From Promethearchaeota archaeon (lineage in GTDB: Archaea; Asgardarchaeota; Lokiarchaeia; Sigynarchaeales; SOKP01), in the NCBI GenBank assembly GCA_004524515.1, contig SDNV01000087.1, positions 1-12,338 of the forward strand: a DNA stretch of 12,338 bases, read 5' to 3'. The notes below the pieces were generated by a model. That model was not told the origin of the DNA. It did not search any database and worked only from the letters and a program-made list of their open reading frames with translations. The position numbers and the translations under genes were made by a program. Numbering within the stretch: position 1 is the first letter of the stretch; each line of letters opens with the position of its first letter. This document shows positions 1 through 6,777 of the stretch, piece by piece.

Positions 1-140
1 AAAGAAAGAAATCCCTGCTCCTTCCTTTTATCAAAAACCTTTTTTCCTAAATAGATGCAAATAATTGCTGTAATTGATAAAATGATGACTATGAGAGTAA
101 ATAATAAATTATATTCAAAAGTATTAGGTTTAATTGCCAT
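1..140 (-). CDS. N-terminus of a single-pass membrane-anchored protein (partial)
   Basis: This is the first 46 codons of a minus-strand gene that runs off the left edge, starting at an ATG at 140-138. The fragment opens with about 10 polar residues, followed by one strongly hydrophobic segment at about residues 12-31 (rich in I, L, V, T) and then a basic stretch (GKKVFDKRKEQ). This is the pattern of an N-terminal membrane anchor with the positive charges on the cytoplasmic side, which would put the short N-terminus outside. A TATA-like octamer lies about 26 bp upstream of the ATG, which fits a leaderless transcript and supports this start. The rest of the protein is outside the window, so neither the family nor the function can be named. 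It could be a signal anchor for an extracytoplasmic domain or the first helix of a multi-pass protein. Confidence 0.6.
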   Translation of the reverse strand, partial: MAIKPNTFEYNLLFTLIVIILSITAIICIYLGKKVFDKRKEQGFLS

Positions 141-162
141 AATAATAATGTTGAATTTGAAG

Positions 163-170
163 TATTTAAA
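163..170 (-). promoter_or_regulatory. TATA-like box for the partial membrane-protein gene
   Basis: On the minus strand this reads TTTAAATA. Its centre is about 26 bp from the A of the ATG at 140, the spacing expected between an archaeal TATA box and the transcription start. The mRNA would then begin at or next to the start codon. Confidence 0.45.
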
Positions 171-235
171 AATTTACAATTGTTAAAATCTAAAAGGGTC
201 TTTTGAATTCCGCATAAGGGGAATTATAAATATCT

Positions 236-304
236 ATGACCAAGGAATAACTTAATAGAAAAATGGATAAATTAACAAAAAGAATCGCTAAACTCGAAAA
301 ATAA
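236..304 (+). other. Short interrupted reading frame (MTKE-stop-LNRKMDKLTKRIAKLEK)
   Basis: A plus-strand frame opens with ATG at 236, has a TAA at 248-250, and continues as 17 residues to a second TAA at 302-304. The second part alone could start at the ATG at 263 and encode 13 residues. If the first stop is ignored, the residues form a charged heptad-like pattern (L, M, L, I, L at spaced positions), as at the start of a small coiled-coil protein. It may be a decayed gene remnant or chance in AT-rich sequence. It is the only coding-like signal in the 232-bp gap at 141-372; the rest of the gap holds AT-rich sequence and the promoter of the partial gene. Confidence 0.15.
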
Positions 305-372
305 TCTCATTAGTCGAATGAAAAATTTGTTTTAATTTTAATTTCTTGAAATCTAATTTTTTAACCTTTTAT

Positions 373-1101
373 TCAAATTTCAAAGGATAACCATTTTATA
401 ATATTCTCTAAAAATTTTAAGTTATCTCCCGCATCTATACCAAAGTCGCTATCTTCTATCATCCATTCTGAAGAGCCGAACGTAGCGCATCTACCGTTAA
501 AAAATTCACTTACTACACAGATTGGAACCGAACCCACCTCATCGACGTCATCATCATTGAAATATTTAAATTCTGCCTTTTCTGAAGTGACAATTAAATC
601 TTCAACCTCCTCCTCAGTTAAGCTGAAAAATGTGCATTCAGGAAACACAAGTTCAGTAATTCCCTTGGTTATAGGATGGGAAAATAATTCATTAATCAAT
701 AAATTTTCTTTATTCACCAGAAAATTTGATGAGGTTTCCAAAATTTTTCCATTCCAGAATTTTTTAACTCCCGTAAGTTTATATAATACTCTTATGGACC
801 CTTCTTTCATGGGGATATCTTGATCTCCTCCCGCACCTGAGGTTAACAGAAGTCCTCCACCTTCACCTACAAATTTTTTAATATCCTTTAGCTGTTCAGG
901 AGTAAACTTATCCTTTTTACTACTCTTGGTGTGTTTAATATTTCCGATAAATAATATATCAAAATCCTCCAGGGATTCGAAAGTTAAGACTTCATTTTTG
1001 TCAATATAATCAACATCAAAATCATCCTCACCCAACGAAAATTCTGGAAATTCTTCGATCTGCTCGTTATGAGATAAATCTACAATTATTTTGTAGGACA
1101 T
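373..1101 (-). CDS. GIFT (GldG/IFT52)-like domain protein, class I glutamine amidotransferase-like fold
   Basis: This 242-residue, strongly acidic soluble protein has no signal peptide or membrane helix. Its order of motifs resembles the GIFT/DUF4350 group found in bacterial GldG, in archaeal homologues and in the N-terminal part of eukaryotic IFT52. It has an N-terminal beta strand (residues 3-8), a strand reading FDILFIGN (47-54), then FTPEQLKDIKKFVGEGGGLLL (66-86), in which a helix leads into a glycine turn and a hydrophobic strand. HPIT follows at 142-145, then an ICVVSEF strand with NGR (194-204), FGSSEWM (208-214), and a final helix ending KFLENIIKWL. No Cys-His-Glu amidotransferase triad is apparent, so it probably binds a ligand or partner rather than catalysing. 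A GGAG sequence 7 nt before the ATG acts as a plausible Shine-Dalgarno site and supports the start. The gene lies behind the proteasome gene on the same strand, 207 bp apart, and an oligo-T tract separates them. The family call is from motif pattern only. Confidence 0.6.
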   Translation of the reverse strand: MSYKIIVDLSHNEQIEEFPEFSLGEDDFDVDYIDKNEVLTFESLEDFDILFIGNIKHTKSSKKDKFTPEQLKDIKKFVGEGGGLLLTSGAGGDQDIPMKEGSIRVLYKLTGVKKFWNGKILETSSNFLVNKENLLINELFSHPITKGITELVFPECTFFSLTEEEVEDLIVTSEKAEFKYFNDDDVDEVGSVPICVVSEFFNGRCATFGSSEWMIEDSDFGIDAGDNLKFLENIIKWLSFEI

Positions 1102-1108
1102 TTTATTG

Positions 1109-1112
1109 CTCC
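1109..1112 (-). promoter_or_regulatory. Shine-Dalgarno-like GGAG for the GIFT-like gene
   Basis: The minus strand reads TGGAGCAATAAAATG, putting GGAG 7 nt before the start codon. A TATA-like stretch (TTTATAAAAATAAA on the minus strand, about 1164-1178) lies further upstream. This gene therefore probably has a leader of about 40 nt, unlike most neighbours, which look leaderless. Confidence 0.4.
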
Positions 1113-1300
1113 ATTAAAGTTAAGTTCTATGGTATGTTGATTCTACTGACTTAATTATTGTAGTTTATTTTTATAAAGATATGTGATTCTTATTAAAGGT
1201 TATTAAAATCACTAAATTAGTATAATCAACACATATAAACTTTATTCTAAAATATAAAGTTAACGGATTTAGGATGAGTTACTATTAATAAGAGATTAAC

Positions 1301-1308
1301 AAAAAAAA
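1301..1308 (-). terminator. Oligo-T terminator directly after the proteasome beta gene
   Basis: Eight consecutive T residues on the minus strand start at the base after the TAA stop at 1311-1309. Archaeal RNA polymerase terminates on such tracts without a hairpin. It would separate the proteasome transcript from the downstream GIFT-like gene. Confidence 0.45.
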
Positions 1309-2019
1309 TTATTTTGTTGCAATAAATTCCCTTTCTGCTGGACCTTCTTTTTTAATGACCGCTATATCGATACCATTTCCACTAGCCATATCTCGAATGA
1401 TGGAGGAGGTCACTGCTTTTTTTACGATTTCTTTGCCTTGTTCTACGGTAAGATCGTCCTTATATCTAGCCTCAAGCACACCATAAGAGAAGTTTTGTCC
1501 ACTACCAACAGCTACGTATTTTTCAGGTAAAATTGAACCGAATGGACCGATGTCTAATATCATAGGGCCTTCATCTTGTGTGACTCCTCCCAATATTAAT
1601 CCTACTTGGAATGGAAAAAGTTTATTCCTGTAAAGTATATTTGATAACATTCTTCCAGCTGCTTTTACTGGAATTGGTTTTTCCTTTTCGAGTTGATAAA
1701 TAGATGTTTCTGCTCTTAAGACTTCTACGAGATATTGAGCATCAGCCACGCTTCCTGCTATGGTCATATAAAGATGTTCTTGAATCTTATGCAGTTTTTC
1801 AGCGGTTTTACTGGCTATAAAATAGGCCATTGTTGCCCGTTTATCCGTTCCTAAAATAACCGCATCCTTACAAGTTAAACCGACCGTAGTAGTTCCCGTG
1901 CTAAATGTATGATTTTTGACAATATCTTCATTCAAATTTGTTTTAGAATAAGCATCTTGAATAATAGAATCTTTTAAAATCTTAGAATCAATAGATTTTA
2001 ATAATTCTTCTTTTCTCAT
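1309..2019 (-). CDS. psmB: 20S proteasome beta subunit (active, with propeptide)
   Basis: This is the catalytic beta subunit of the archaeal 20S proteasome, an N-terminal nucleophile threonine protease that degrades unfolded proteins in the cytoplasm. The precursor is 236 residues. The cleavage site FSTG|TTTVG falls after residue 42, giving a 194-residue mature chain. In mature numbering the active site is complete: Thr1, Asp17, Lys33 (ASKTAEK), Ser131, Asp168 and Ser171 (the last three are the family's Ser129/Asp166/Ser169). Other family blocks seen are GTDKRAT, TIAGSVADAQ, GPFGS and VGSGQNFSYGVLE. The 42-residue propeptide is long for an archaeon, where under ten residues is common. An in-frame TTG at codon 29 would shorten it to 14 residues, but a TATA-like box about 24 bp before the ATG favours the long form. 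No alpha subunit or regulatory ATPase is nearby. Confidence 0.95.
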   Translation of the reverse strand: MRKEELLKSIDSKILKDSIIQDAYSKTNLNEDIVKNHTFSTGTTTVGLTCKDAVILGTDKRATMAYFIASKTAEKLHKIQEHLYMTIAGSVADAQYLVEVLRAETSIYQLEKEKPIPVKAAGRMLSNILYRNKLFPFQVGLILGGVTQDEGPMILDIGPFGSILPEKYVAVGSGQNFSYGVLEARYKDDLTVEQGKEIVKKAVTSSIIRDMASGNGIDIAVIKKEGPAEREFIATK

Positions 2020-2037
2020 AATTTCATTAAAAGTAAT

Positions 2038-2045
2038 AAAATATA
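2038..2045 (-). promoter_or_regulatory. TATA-like box for the proteasome beta gene
   Basis: The minus strand reads TATATTTT, centred about 23-24 bp before the ATG at 2019. This matches leaderless initiation. It lies in the 144-bp intergenic region shared with the divergent EamA transporter gene. Confidence 0.4.
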
Positions 2046-2163
2046 ATAATTTTTTTCTAATTTATTATAAATTAATTTAAATTAGAAATCTCAAAGTTTC
2101 GAAATATACATTAATAATAAATTAAATAAGTACATAATCAGATCTTATTTTTTTTAGTGTTTT

Positions 2164-3126
2164 ATGGCAGAATTAATTGGATACTTGCTTACAATTGACG
2201 CAATTTTTACATGGGCATTAGCGTCTCTAGTATATAAAGCAGGACTAGGAAAAACGAATCTGAAAGGAACCTTATTATTTCGATTATGCTGTGTCTCTCT
2301 GTTTACCTTGATAATTTCCTTAATCTTTGGAAGCTATCTCTTTTTTTCTAATTTAAAGGAGGATGAGCTAATTATTTATTTATTAGCCTGTTTAATCTCA
2401 GGGTTAACTGTAACCGTCGGAGATTTATTATATTTTAATGCTCTTAAAAAAATTGATGTTTCTAGAGCTTATCCCATTATTCAATTATCTCTCATTTTTG
2501 TATACCCATTTGCTTTTTTTTTATTCGGGGAAGAATTAACGTTATCCATTTTTTTAGGAGGAATGTTAATTCTTTCAGGAGTATTTTTATTAAGTAAAAA
2601 GGATAAGTCTAAAGAACAGGAGGTCATTCTTGATGAATCTTATACCTCAAGCCAAACAAATAAAGAAGAAAAAAAACAGGAAGAGGTGTTTATTGGTGTA
2701 ATTTTGGCTGTTGGAACTGCTTTTTTATGGGCACTTGCAATAGTGGCATTTCACCAAGCCAGAGCCATTAGTCATGATGTATATGTTACAAACTTTCTTC
2801 GAGTTATTTTTGCTACTTTGTTTGTAGCTATTCTGGGTTTATTTAAGCGTGAGTATTATATTAGTTTTAAAAAGGAAGAAAGACATAATCTCAAACAGTA
2901 TGGATATATCGGAATCGCAGGATCATTATCCTTAGGTTTAGCAGATTCACTATTTTATGAAGCGGCAGGGATAAATGGATTAATTTTAACCTCAACATTA
3001 ACTGCAAGCACTCCTTTGGTTCAGCAAATCTTCTCTATCCTATTTTTAAAGGAGAAATTTCGCAAGAGATTTTTGATAGCAGTAGTTTTGATAATCTTGG
3101 GAAATTATCTTATTTTATTTCAGTAA
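2164..3126 (+). CDS. EamA/DMT-superfamily transporter, ten predicted membrane helices
   Basis: This 320-residue integral membrane protein of the drug/metabolite transporter superfamily is built from two EamA repeats of five helices each. Approximate helices are at 5-25, 36-57, 69-91, 98-120, 126-144, then 175-196, 207-227, 245-265, 272-294 and 302-319. Each half ends with the typical pattern of a conserved acidic residue in a short loop followed by a glycine-rich last helix: GEELTLSIFLGGMLILSG in the first half, and LKEKFRKRFLIAVVLIILG in the second. The halves are joined by a charged cytoplasmic linker of about 30 residues (145-174) rich in Lys, Glu and Ser. Family members export amino acids or metabolites, or import nucleotide sugars and other small molecules. 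The substrate cannot be told from sequence. The gene is divergent from the proteasome gene and appears to be a single-gene unit. Confidence 0.85.
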   Translation: MAELIGYLLTIDAIFTWALASLVYKAGLGKTNLKGTLLFRLCCVSLFTLIISLIFGSYLFFSNLKEDELIIYLLACLISGLTVTVGDLLYFNALKKIDVSRAYPIIQLSLIFVYPFAFFLFGEELTLSIFLGGMLILSGVFLLSKKDKSKEQEVILDESYTSSQTNKEEKKQEEVFIGVILAVGTAFLWALAIVAFHQARAISHDVYVTNFLRVIFATLFVAILGLFKREYYISFKKEERHNLKQYGYIGIAGSLSLGLADSLFYEAAGINGLILTSTLTASTPLVQQIFSILFLKEKFRKRFLIAVVLIILGNYLILFQ

Positions 3127-3159
3127 AAAATACTTAGTATTCTTTTAATGTTGTTTTAA
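3127..3159. terminator. Convergent terminator region with short inverted repeat
   Basis: This 33-bp gap lies between the 3' ends of the transporter and the small cysteine-rich gene. It contains the inverted repeat AATACT-T-AGTATT (3129-3141), a T-rich run on the plus strand after it, and a T6 on the minus strand. The repeat has only a one-base loop, so the T tracts are the likelier termination signal in an archaeon. Confidence 0.35.
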
Positions 3160-3438
3160 CTAATCTAGTTGGATATCGATATTATTTTTACTTGAATATT
3201 TTACAGCTTCATCACTATTTTCAAAAATTTTGAGAATATCATATTCTCCAAATATTTTCTGGCATCCGACATAAATTTCTGTCATAGGTCGAGCAATGTT
3301 TCCTGCCTTTAAATACACTTTTATTAAGCAAAATTTTTTTCCTTTCATTTCTAAAGTTCTACATTTTTCGCAGTATTCTGGACCCTTAGCACAATGAATT
3401 GGAATCATTTTTTTAATAATTTTTATAAAATCCATCAT
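3160..3438 (-). CDS. Small five-cysteine protein, possible metal site, unknown function
   Basis: I do not recognise a family for this 92-residue basic protein. It has five cysteines (16, 23, 26, 37, 59) and His15. The spacing HC-x6-C-x2-C-x10-C is like a small zinc-binding or other metal-binding knuckle. The C-terminal third (FENSDEAVKYSSKNNI) reads as a helix typical of small alpha/beta domains. There is no signal peptide or membrane helix. Two ATGs stand in tandem at the start. A TATA-like AATTTAAA centred about 24 bp upstream (3458-3465) fits leaderless initiation and supports a real gene. It stands alone on its strand between two plus-strand genes, so context gives no hint of role. A zinc site is an inference from cysteine spacing only. 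Confidence 0.6.
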   Translation of the reverse strand: MMDFIKIIKKMIPIHCAKGPEYCEKCRTLEMKGKKFCLIKVYLKAGNIARPMTEIYVGCQKIFGEYDILKIFENSDEAVKYSSKNNIDIQLD

Positions 3439-3457
3439 TCCAGTCTCAAAAATGCAA

Positions 3458-3465
3458 TTTAAATT
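3458..3465 (-). promoter_or_regulatory. TATA-like box for the small cysteine-rich gene
   Basis: AATTTAAA on the minus strand, centred about 24 bp before the first of the two tandem ATG codons. Confidence 0.35.
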
Positions 3466-3495
3466 AAACCTATTTTTTCTAATATAATCTTATTA

Positions 3496-3503
3496 TTTAA
3501 ATA
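3496..3503 (+). promoter_or_regulatory. TATA-like box for the LRR gene; decides the start
   Basis: TTTAAATA is centred about 27 bp before the ATG at 3527 but only about 18 bp before the upstream in-frame TTG at 3518. Transcription would therefore start at or next to the ATG, favouring it as the real start codon. Confidence 0.45.
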
Positions 3504-3526
3504 ATATATATTATATTTTGAAAACA

Positions 3527-4486
3527 ATGAACTTCATAACTTATAATGGTCATAACTTTCCAGCTGATAATAACGAGCTCATATTAGATGGAAAAAATAT
3601 TAGTCACATTTCCGATATTAATGGCTTAGAAAATTTAATAGATTTGAACTCGCTCGATCTTAGTTCAAATAAATTATCTGAAATAAAAGGATTAGATCAT
3701 AACTTAAGCTTAGAATATCTTAATCTCAAAGAAAATTCTATTAAAGAAATAAATGGATTGAATCATTTAACGAATCTACGATATTTACAATTGGACAAAA
3801 ATTGTATAGAAAAGATTGAAAATCTACTCAATTTAACAAATTTAGAAATATTGCATTTAGCACACAATCAAATTAAAGATATTGAGGGTTTGGAAAATTT
3901 AAAAAATCTAATGAAATTATATTTAGGGAATAATAAAATTACAGAGATAAAAGGGATAAATTCCTTAAAAAATCTGAAAATTCTTTATATAAACAACAAC
4001 ACGATTAAGGAAATCGAAAATATTAATGAAGATTTATATAGATTAGAAGGATTAGATTTGAAAAATAATCAAATATCTGAATTAAAAGGTTTAGACGAGT
4101 TATTAAAATTAATGCTCTTGAATCTTCATGGCAATAAAATTACTGAGATAAAAAATCTTGAAGAATTAATTACTTTGAACGCATTAAATTTAAGCCGAAA
4201 TCACATAAAAAAGATAAAAGGTTTAGAAACGCTTGAAAATTTAATAAATTTAAATTTATCTTCTAATGAACTCGATAATTTAAAAGGATTAGAATCTCTC
4301 AAAAATTTGAGAATTTTAGATATCAAAAATAATAAAATCTCTGATATAGAAATTCTATTTTCTTTACCAAATTTAGTACAAGTATATCTTGAAAATAATA
4401 AAATTCCCATCGACCAAATAAAGAAACTGAATGAAAAGTTACAAAAAAATAAGAAGACCCTTAAACGACGCACTTTGCAAATTTAA
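3527..4486 (+). CDS. Leucine-rich-repeat protein, 22-residue SDS22-like repeats
   Basis: This 319-residue soluble protein is almost entirely leucine-rich repeats. About 13 tandem copies of a 22-residue unit follow the pattern LxxLxLxxNxIxxIxGLxxLxN, beginning near residue 17 and ending near residue 305. All full units are 22 residues except the one beginning LKILYI, which has 23. The unit length and the IxxIxGL pattern match the SDS22-like class, which forms a curved scaffold for protein binding. A basic tail (KKTLKRRTLQI) closes the protein. There is no signal peptide, anchor or enzymatic domain, so it is probably a cytoplasmic adaptor with an unknown partner. An in-frame TTG nine bases upstream (3518) is an alternative start, but the TATA spacing favours the ATG. 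The DNA itself is repetitive, and units share near-identical stretches such as AATAAAATTAC-GAGATAAAA, which suggests growth by unit duplication. Confidence 0.85.
   Translation: MNFITYNGHNFPADNNELILDGKNISHISDINGLENLIDLNSLDLSSNKLSEIKGLDHNLSLEYLNLKENSIKEINGLNHLTNLRYLQLDKNCIEKIENLLNLTNLEILHLAHNQIKDIEGLENLKNLMKLYLGNNKITEIKGINSLKNLKILYINNNTIKEIENINEDLYRLEGLDLKNNQISELKGLDELLKLMLLNLHGNKITEIKNLEELITLNALNLSRNHIKKIKGLETLENLINLNLSSNELDNLKGLESLKNLRILDIKNNKISDIEILFSLPNLVQVYLENNKIPIDQIKKLNEKLQKNKKTLKRRTLQI
3584..4441 (+). repeat. Tandem 66-bp repeat array encoding LRR units
   Basis: This is the part of the LRR gene where about 13 diverged 66-bp units follow each other in frame, with one unit of 69 bp. Units are clearly related at protein level and partly at DNA level. 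Boundaries are approximate. Confidence 0.6.
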
Positions 4487-4491
4487 ATCCA

Positions 4492-4531
4492 AAATTAGAA
4501 AATAGAAAAAATTTATCAAAAATAAGAAAAA
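4492..4531 (-). terminator. T-rich termination region after the minus-strand MttB gene
   Basis: On the minus strand this stretch is a series of T runs (T4 to T6) about 20 nt beyond the TAA at 4553-4551, fitting an archaeal oligo-T terminator. On the plus strand it is A-rich and gives no clear terminator for the LRR gene. Confidence 0.35.
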
Positions 4532-4550
4532 TGTAGAGATGATAACAGCT

Positions 4551-6077
4551 TTATTTATCCTCCCGTATTTCAATTCCATCAGGTAAAGTCACACTTTCAG
4601 CACCGATCCCTTCTGCTTTTCTGAAATAATCATAAGATCTCTCCTCTGCCATTTTCATATACGCTTTTAATTCTTTATCCATATCTGGTGGAATTTCAAA
4701 CTCAGTGAAATTATTGAGGATTTCTTCCAAATTTTCAGTTGCGCTGGTAATAATATCTTTAGACCCTTTTTTCCGCCAGGTAGTCCTTCGGTTTCTATTA
4801 ACTAATTTGGGCATAAATAATTCTTTTTTCATATATTTTCGGGTATGTTTTTCACTAAGAAATGTAGCACCTGGCTTGGTTTCAGTAGCTACTTTTTCTA
4901 TTGTCTCTAATCCGATAGTATCTTCTTCAACATTTACCCCTTCAAAGGCTCGATTGATCATCCCGGCAATTTCATCATCAATAAGAAGCAATTCTAATGC
5001 TTCTGCTAGAGTTGCCTCATATGTGCCAGCACATGTGATATAATTAATGCCTGCTAAAGCTGCAAACATTAATGTTTGGTATCGTTCTAGTCCATTCTGT
5101 ATATCAAAACACTTTGAATCAGTGACTGCACCCAATCCTCGAGAAGGAATATTGTAATATCGGGCTAATTGGGCTATTCCTGCTGTCATAAGACCAGTTT
5201 CTACTGATCCAATCGCTGAATTCCCAGATCTCATATCGGTTATATGGGAAACGGTACCAAAAAATACAGGTGCTCCTGGATTATATAGTTGTGCTAACAC
5301 TACTCCGCTAAGGATTTCAGCATTCGTTTGGGTGATTAATCCTGCCATCGTAACTGGCGCAGATGTTCCAGCGAGTGCCTCTGGGGCGATGATAGTTGGT
5401 TGTTTATACTTAGCGAACACCTCAAGACCATTTGTCATTAAAGCGGGTAAATGGAGAGGACTAGTAGGGTTCATAAAACCGATTAATCTTGGTCGTTTCG
5501 TGAGTTCTTCTTCTCCTCCAACTAGAATCGACATCATATTAATCATATCTTTACTTGCAACCCTTCCATAACATCCTGAACCATAAGGCTTTCGTGTATT
5601 TTTTGCCCATACATATATACATTCGGTATGGACAGTAAGATATTTCACATCACTGGGCCACACATCTATATGGGATGCCATAATATGGTCTAAACTATCT
5701 ACAACACGTATTTGTTTGATATTATCATCTAAAACGACCTTTCTTAAGCCTTTTTTCTTTAGAGGGTCGTATATTCGAACTGGAGTCCCAATAGTACCAA
5801 ATTGAGTACTACGTGTATTTACTTCAAAACTAAAAGAACCATCCCTTCCATATAATTTAAAGGATTCTGGAACTTTTTTTAACTGTTCATTTATCAAAGA
5901 CTCTGGAAATTTTACGAAATTGGAATTTGGATCCACATCCGCTCCATATTTTTTAAGTAAATCGCGACAATCTTCCGCATCTATTTTAATTCCGACATTT
6001 TCCATTAAATTAATAGAGGCAGAATGGATAGTTTCAATCTCTTCGTTCGATAGTACTTCTAATTTATTCAATTTCAT
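4551..6077 (-). CDS. MttB-superfamily methyltransferase, non-pyrrolysine (paralogue A)
   Basis: This 508-residue enzyme belongs to the trimethylamine:corrinoid methyltransferase (MttB) superfamily, which moves a methyl group from a methylated amine to the Co(I) of a partner corrinoid protein. Superfamily blocks seen are the N-terminal LSNEEIETIHSASINLMENVGI (about 9-30), TPVRIYDP (98-105), GFMNPTSPL (200-208), QPTIIAP (226-232), GLITQTNAEILSG (246-258), NPGAPVFFGT (266-275), DIQNGLERY (325-333), NYITCAGTYE (345-354), IDDEI (366-370) and the C-terminal FLSEKHTRKYMKKELFMPKL (406-425). There is no in-frame TAG, so unlike true MttB it needs no pyrrolysine. Known non-pyrrolysine members act on glycine betaine, carnitine or proline betaine. 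The gene lies 34 bp downstream of the corrinoid protein gene on the same strand, so the two are probably co-transcribed. No Shine-Dalgarno is visible. Both paralogues begin MKL, supporting the start. Substrate unknown. Confidence 0.88.
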   Translation of the reverse strand: MKLNKLEVLSNEEIETIHSASINLMENVGIKIDAEDCRDLLKKYGADVDPNSNFVKFPESLINEQLKKVPESFKLYGRDGSFSFEVNTRSTQFGTIGTPVRIYDPLKKKGLRKVVLDDNIKQIRVVDSLDHIMASHIDVWPSDVKYLTVHTECIYVWAKNTRKPYGSGCYGRVASKDMINMMSILVGGEEELTKRPRLIGFMNPTSPLHLPALMTNGLEVFAKYKQPTIIAPEALAGTSAPVTMAGLITQTNAEILSGVVLAQLYNPGAPVFFGTVSHITDMRSGNSAIGSVETGLMTAGIAQLARYYNIPSRGLGAVTDSKCFDIQNGLERYQTLMFAALAGINYITCAGTYEATLAEALELLLIDDEIAGMINRAFEGVNVEEDTIGLETIEKVATETKPGATFLSEKHTRKYMKKELFMPKLVNRNRRTTWRKKGSKDIITSATENLEEILNNFTEFEIPPDMDKELKAYMKMAEERSYDYFRKAEGIGAESVTLPDGIEIREDK

Positions 6078-6111
6078 TTTTTAATCTAACTCTTAAATAA
6101 TTCGAATTGGT

Positions 6112-6777
6112 TTATTGTATATTTAAAATCTTATTTACCAGGGTGACAGCTTCTATAGCATCATCAGCCCAACCATCTGCTCCGATTTCTCCTGCCCATT
6201 CGTCTGAAGTTGGACTCCCTCCCACTATAATTTTATATTTTTCACGAATTCCTCTACTTTCTAATTCTTTAATAAGTTGTCTCTGAAAATCCATTGACAT
6301 TGTTAAAAGCGACGACATTGCAATAATTTGAGCCCCAACTTCTTCAGCTTTTTCAATAAATTTTTGAGCGGGAACATCAACACCTAAATTATAAACTTCA
6401 AATCCATTAGAGAAGAGAAAAGATCCTACGAGATCCTTCCCAATAGAATGAACATCACTTTCTACAGTACCCAATACTACTTTTCCTTTTGTTTTTTTCT
6501 CCTCTCCAGATGCTCTAATCGCAGGATCTAAAATTTCATCAATAATAGTCTTAACCGTATCCGCAGAACCAATCAAATCGGGGAGAAAAATCTCTTCATT
6601 TTCGAATTGTTTTCCTATAAATCCCATAACATCTCCAATTATTTTTAAAAGGACAGCTGCAGACGCTTCTTTACTTTCAATAGCTGATTTACACATTTCT
6701 CTTAACCCATCTTCATCCCATTCAATTATAGCTTCTTTCATTTTTTCTTTTAATGACGATTCACTCATATCTATCAT
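6112..6777 (-). CDS. Corrinoid (B12-binding) methyltransferase-associated protein, MttC/MtbC-like
   Basis: This 221-residue corrinoid protein carries the methyl group between a substrate methyltransferase and a second methyltransferase. Residues about 8-92 form the four-helix B12-binding cap domain (methionine-synthase B12-binding type), including the EEIFLPDLIGSADTV segment. Residues 98-221 are the Rossmann-like cobalamin domain. It holds the lower-ligand motif D108-V-H110-S-I-G113, where His110 should coordinate cobalt, plus S155-S-L157 and G186-G187, followed by GEIGADGWADDA. Length and both domains are normal for the MttC/MtbC/MtgC group. It starts the minus-strand unit that continues into an MttB homologue and faces the second MttB gene across a 181-bp gap, so it could serve both. 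An in-frame ATG three codons later is an alternative start. No activating ferredoxin-type ATPase (RamA) is in the window. Confidence 0.93.
   Translation of the reverse strand: MIDMSESSLKEKMKEAIIEWDEDGLREMCKSAIESKEASAAVLLKIIGDVMGFIGKQFENEEIFLPDLIGSADTVKTIIDEILDPAIRASGEEKKTKGKVVLGTVESDVHSIGKDLVGSFLFSNGFEVYNLGVDVPAQKFIEKAEEVGAQIIAMSSLLTMSMDFQRQLIKELESRGIREKYKIIVGGSPTSDEWAGEIGADGWADDAIEAVTLVNKILNIQ

Noticed and set aside
557..823. Plus-strand open frame inside the GIFT-like gene
   Set aside because: It is antisense to a coding frame with coherent motifs; its own translation is low-complexity (serine runs) and it has no promoter or start context. The same reasoning removes the antisense or overlapping frames at 4201-4473, 8930-9139 and 10311-10559.
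1102..1308. RNA gene in the gap between the GIFT-like and proteasome genes
   Set aside because: No tRNA T-loop, cloverleaf or GC-rich folded element is visible in this AT-rich gap; only promoter-like and terminator-like elements can be pointed to.
3129..3141. Rho-independent hairpin terminator AATACT-T-AGTATT
   Set aside because: A one-base loop cannot form a stable hairpin, and archaeal termination depends on T tracts. I keep the region only as a convergent T-rich terminator.
3584..4441. CRISPR array or other non-coding tandem repeat
   Set aside because: The repeating units are in frame, diverged and without spacers, and they encode a clean leucine-rich repeat.
4705..5571. Plus-strand open frames at 4705-5043 and 5332-5571
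   Set aside because: They lie wholly inside the minus-strand MttB gene, whose reading frame has clear family motifs. Their translations show no recognisable pattern. The similar antisense frame at 7489-7710 in paralogue B is a mirror of the same conserved coding sequence.
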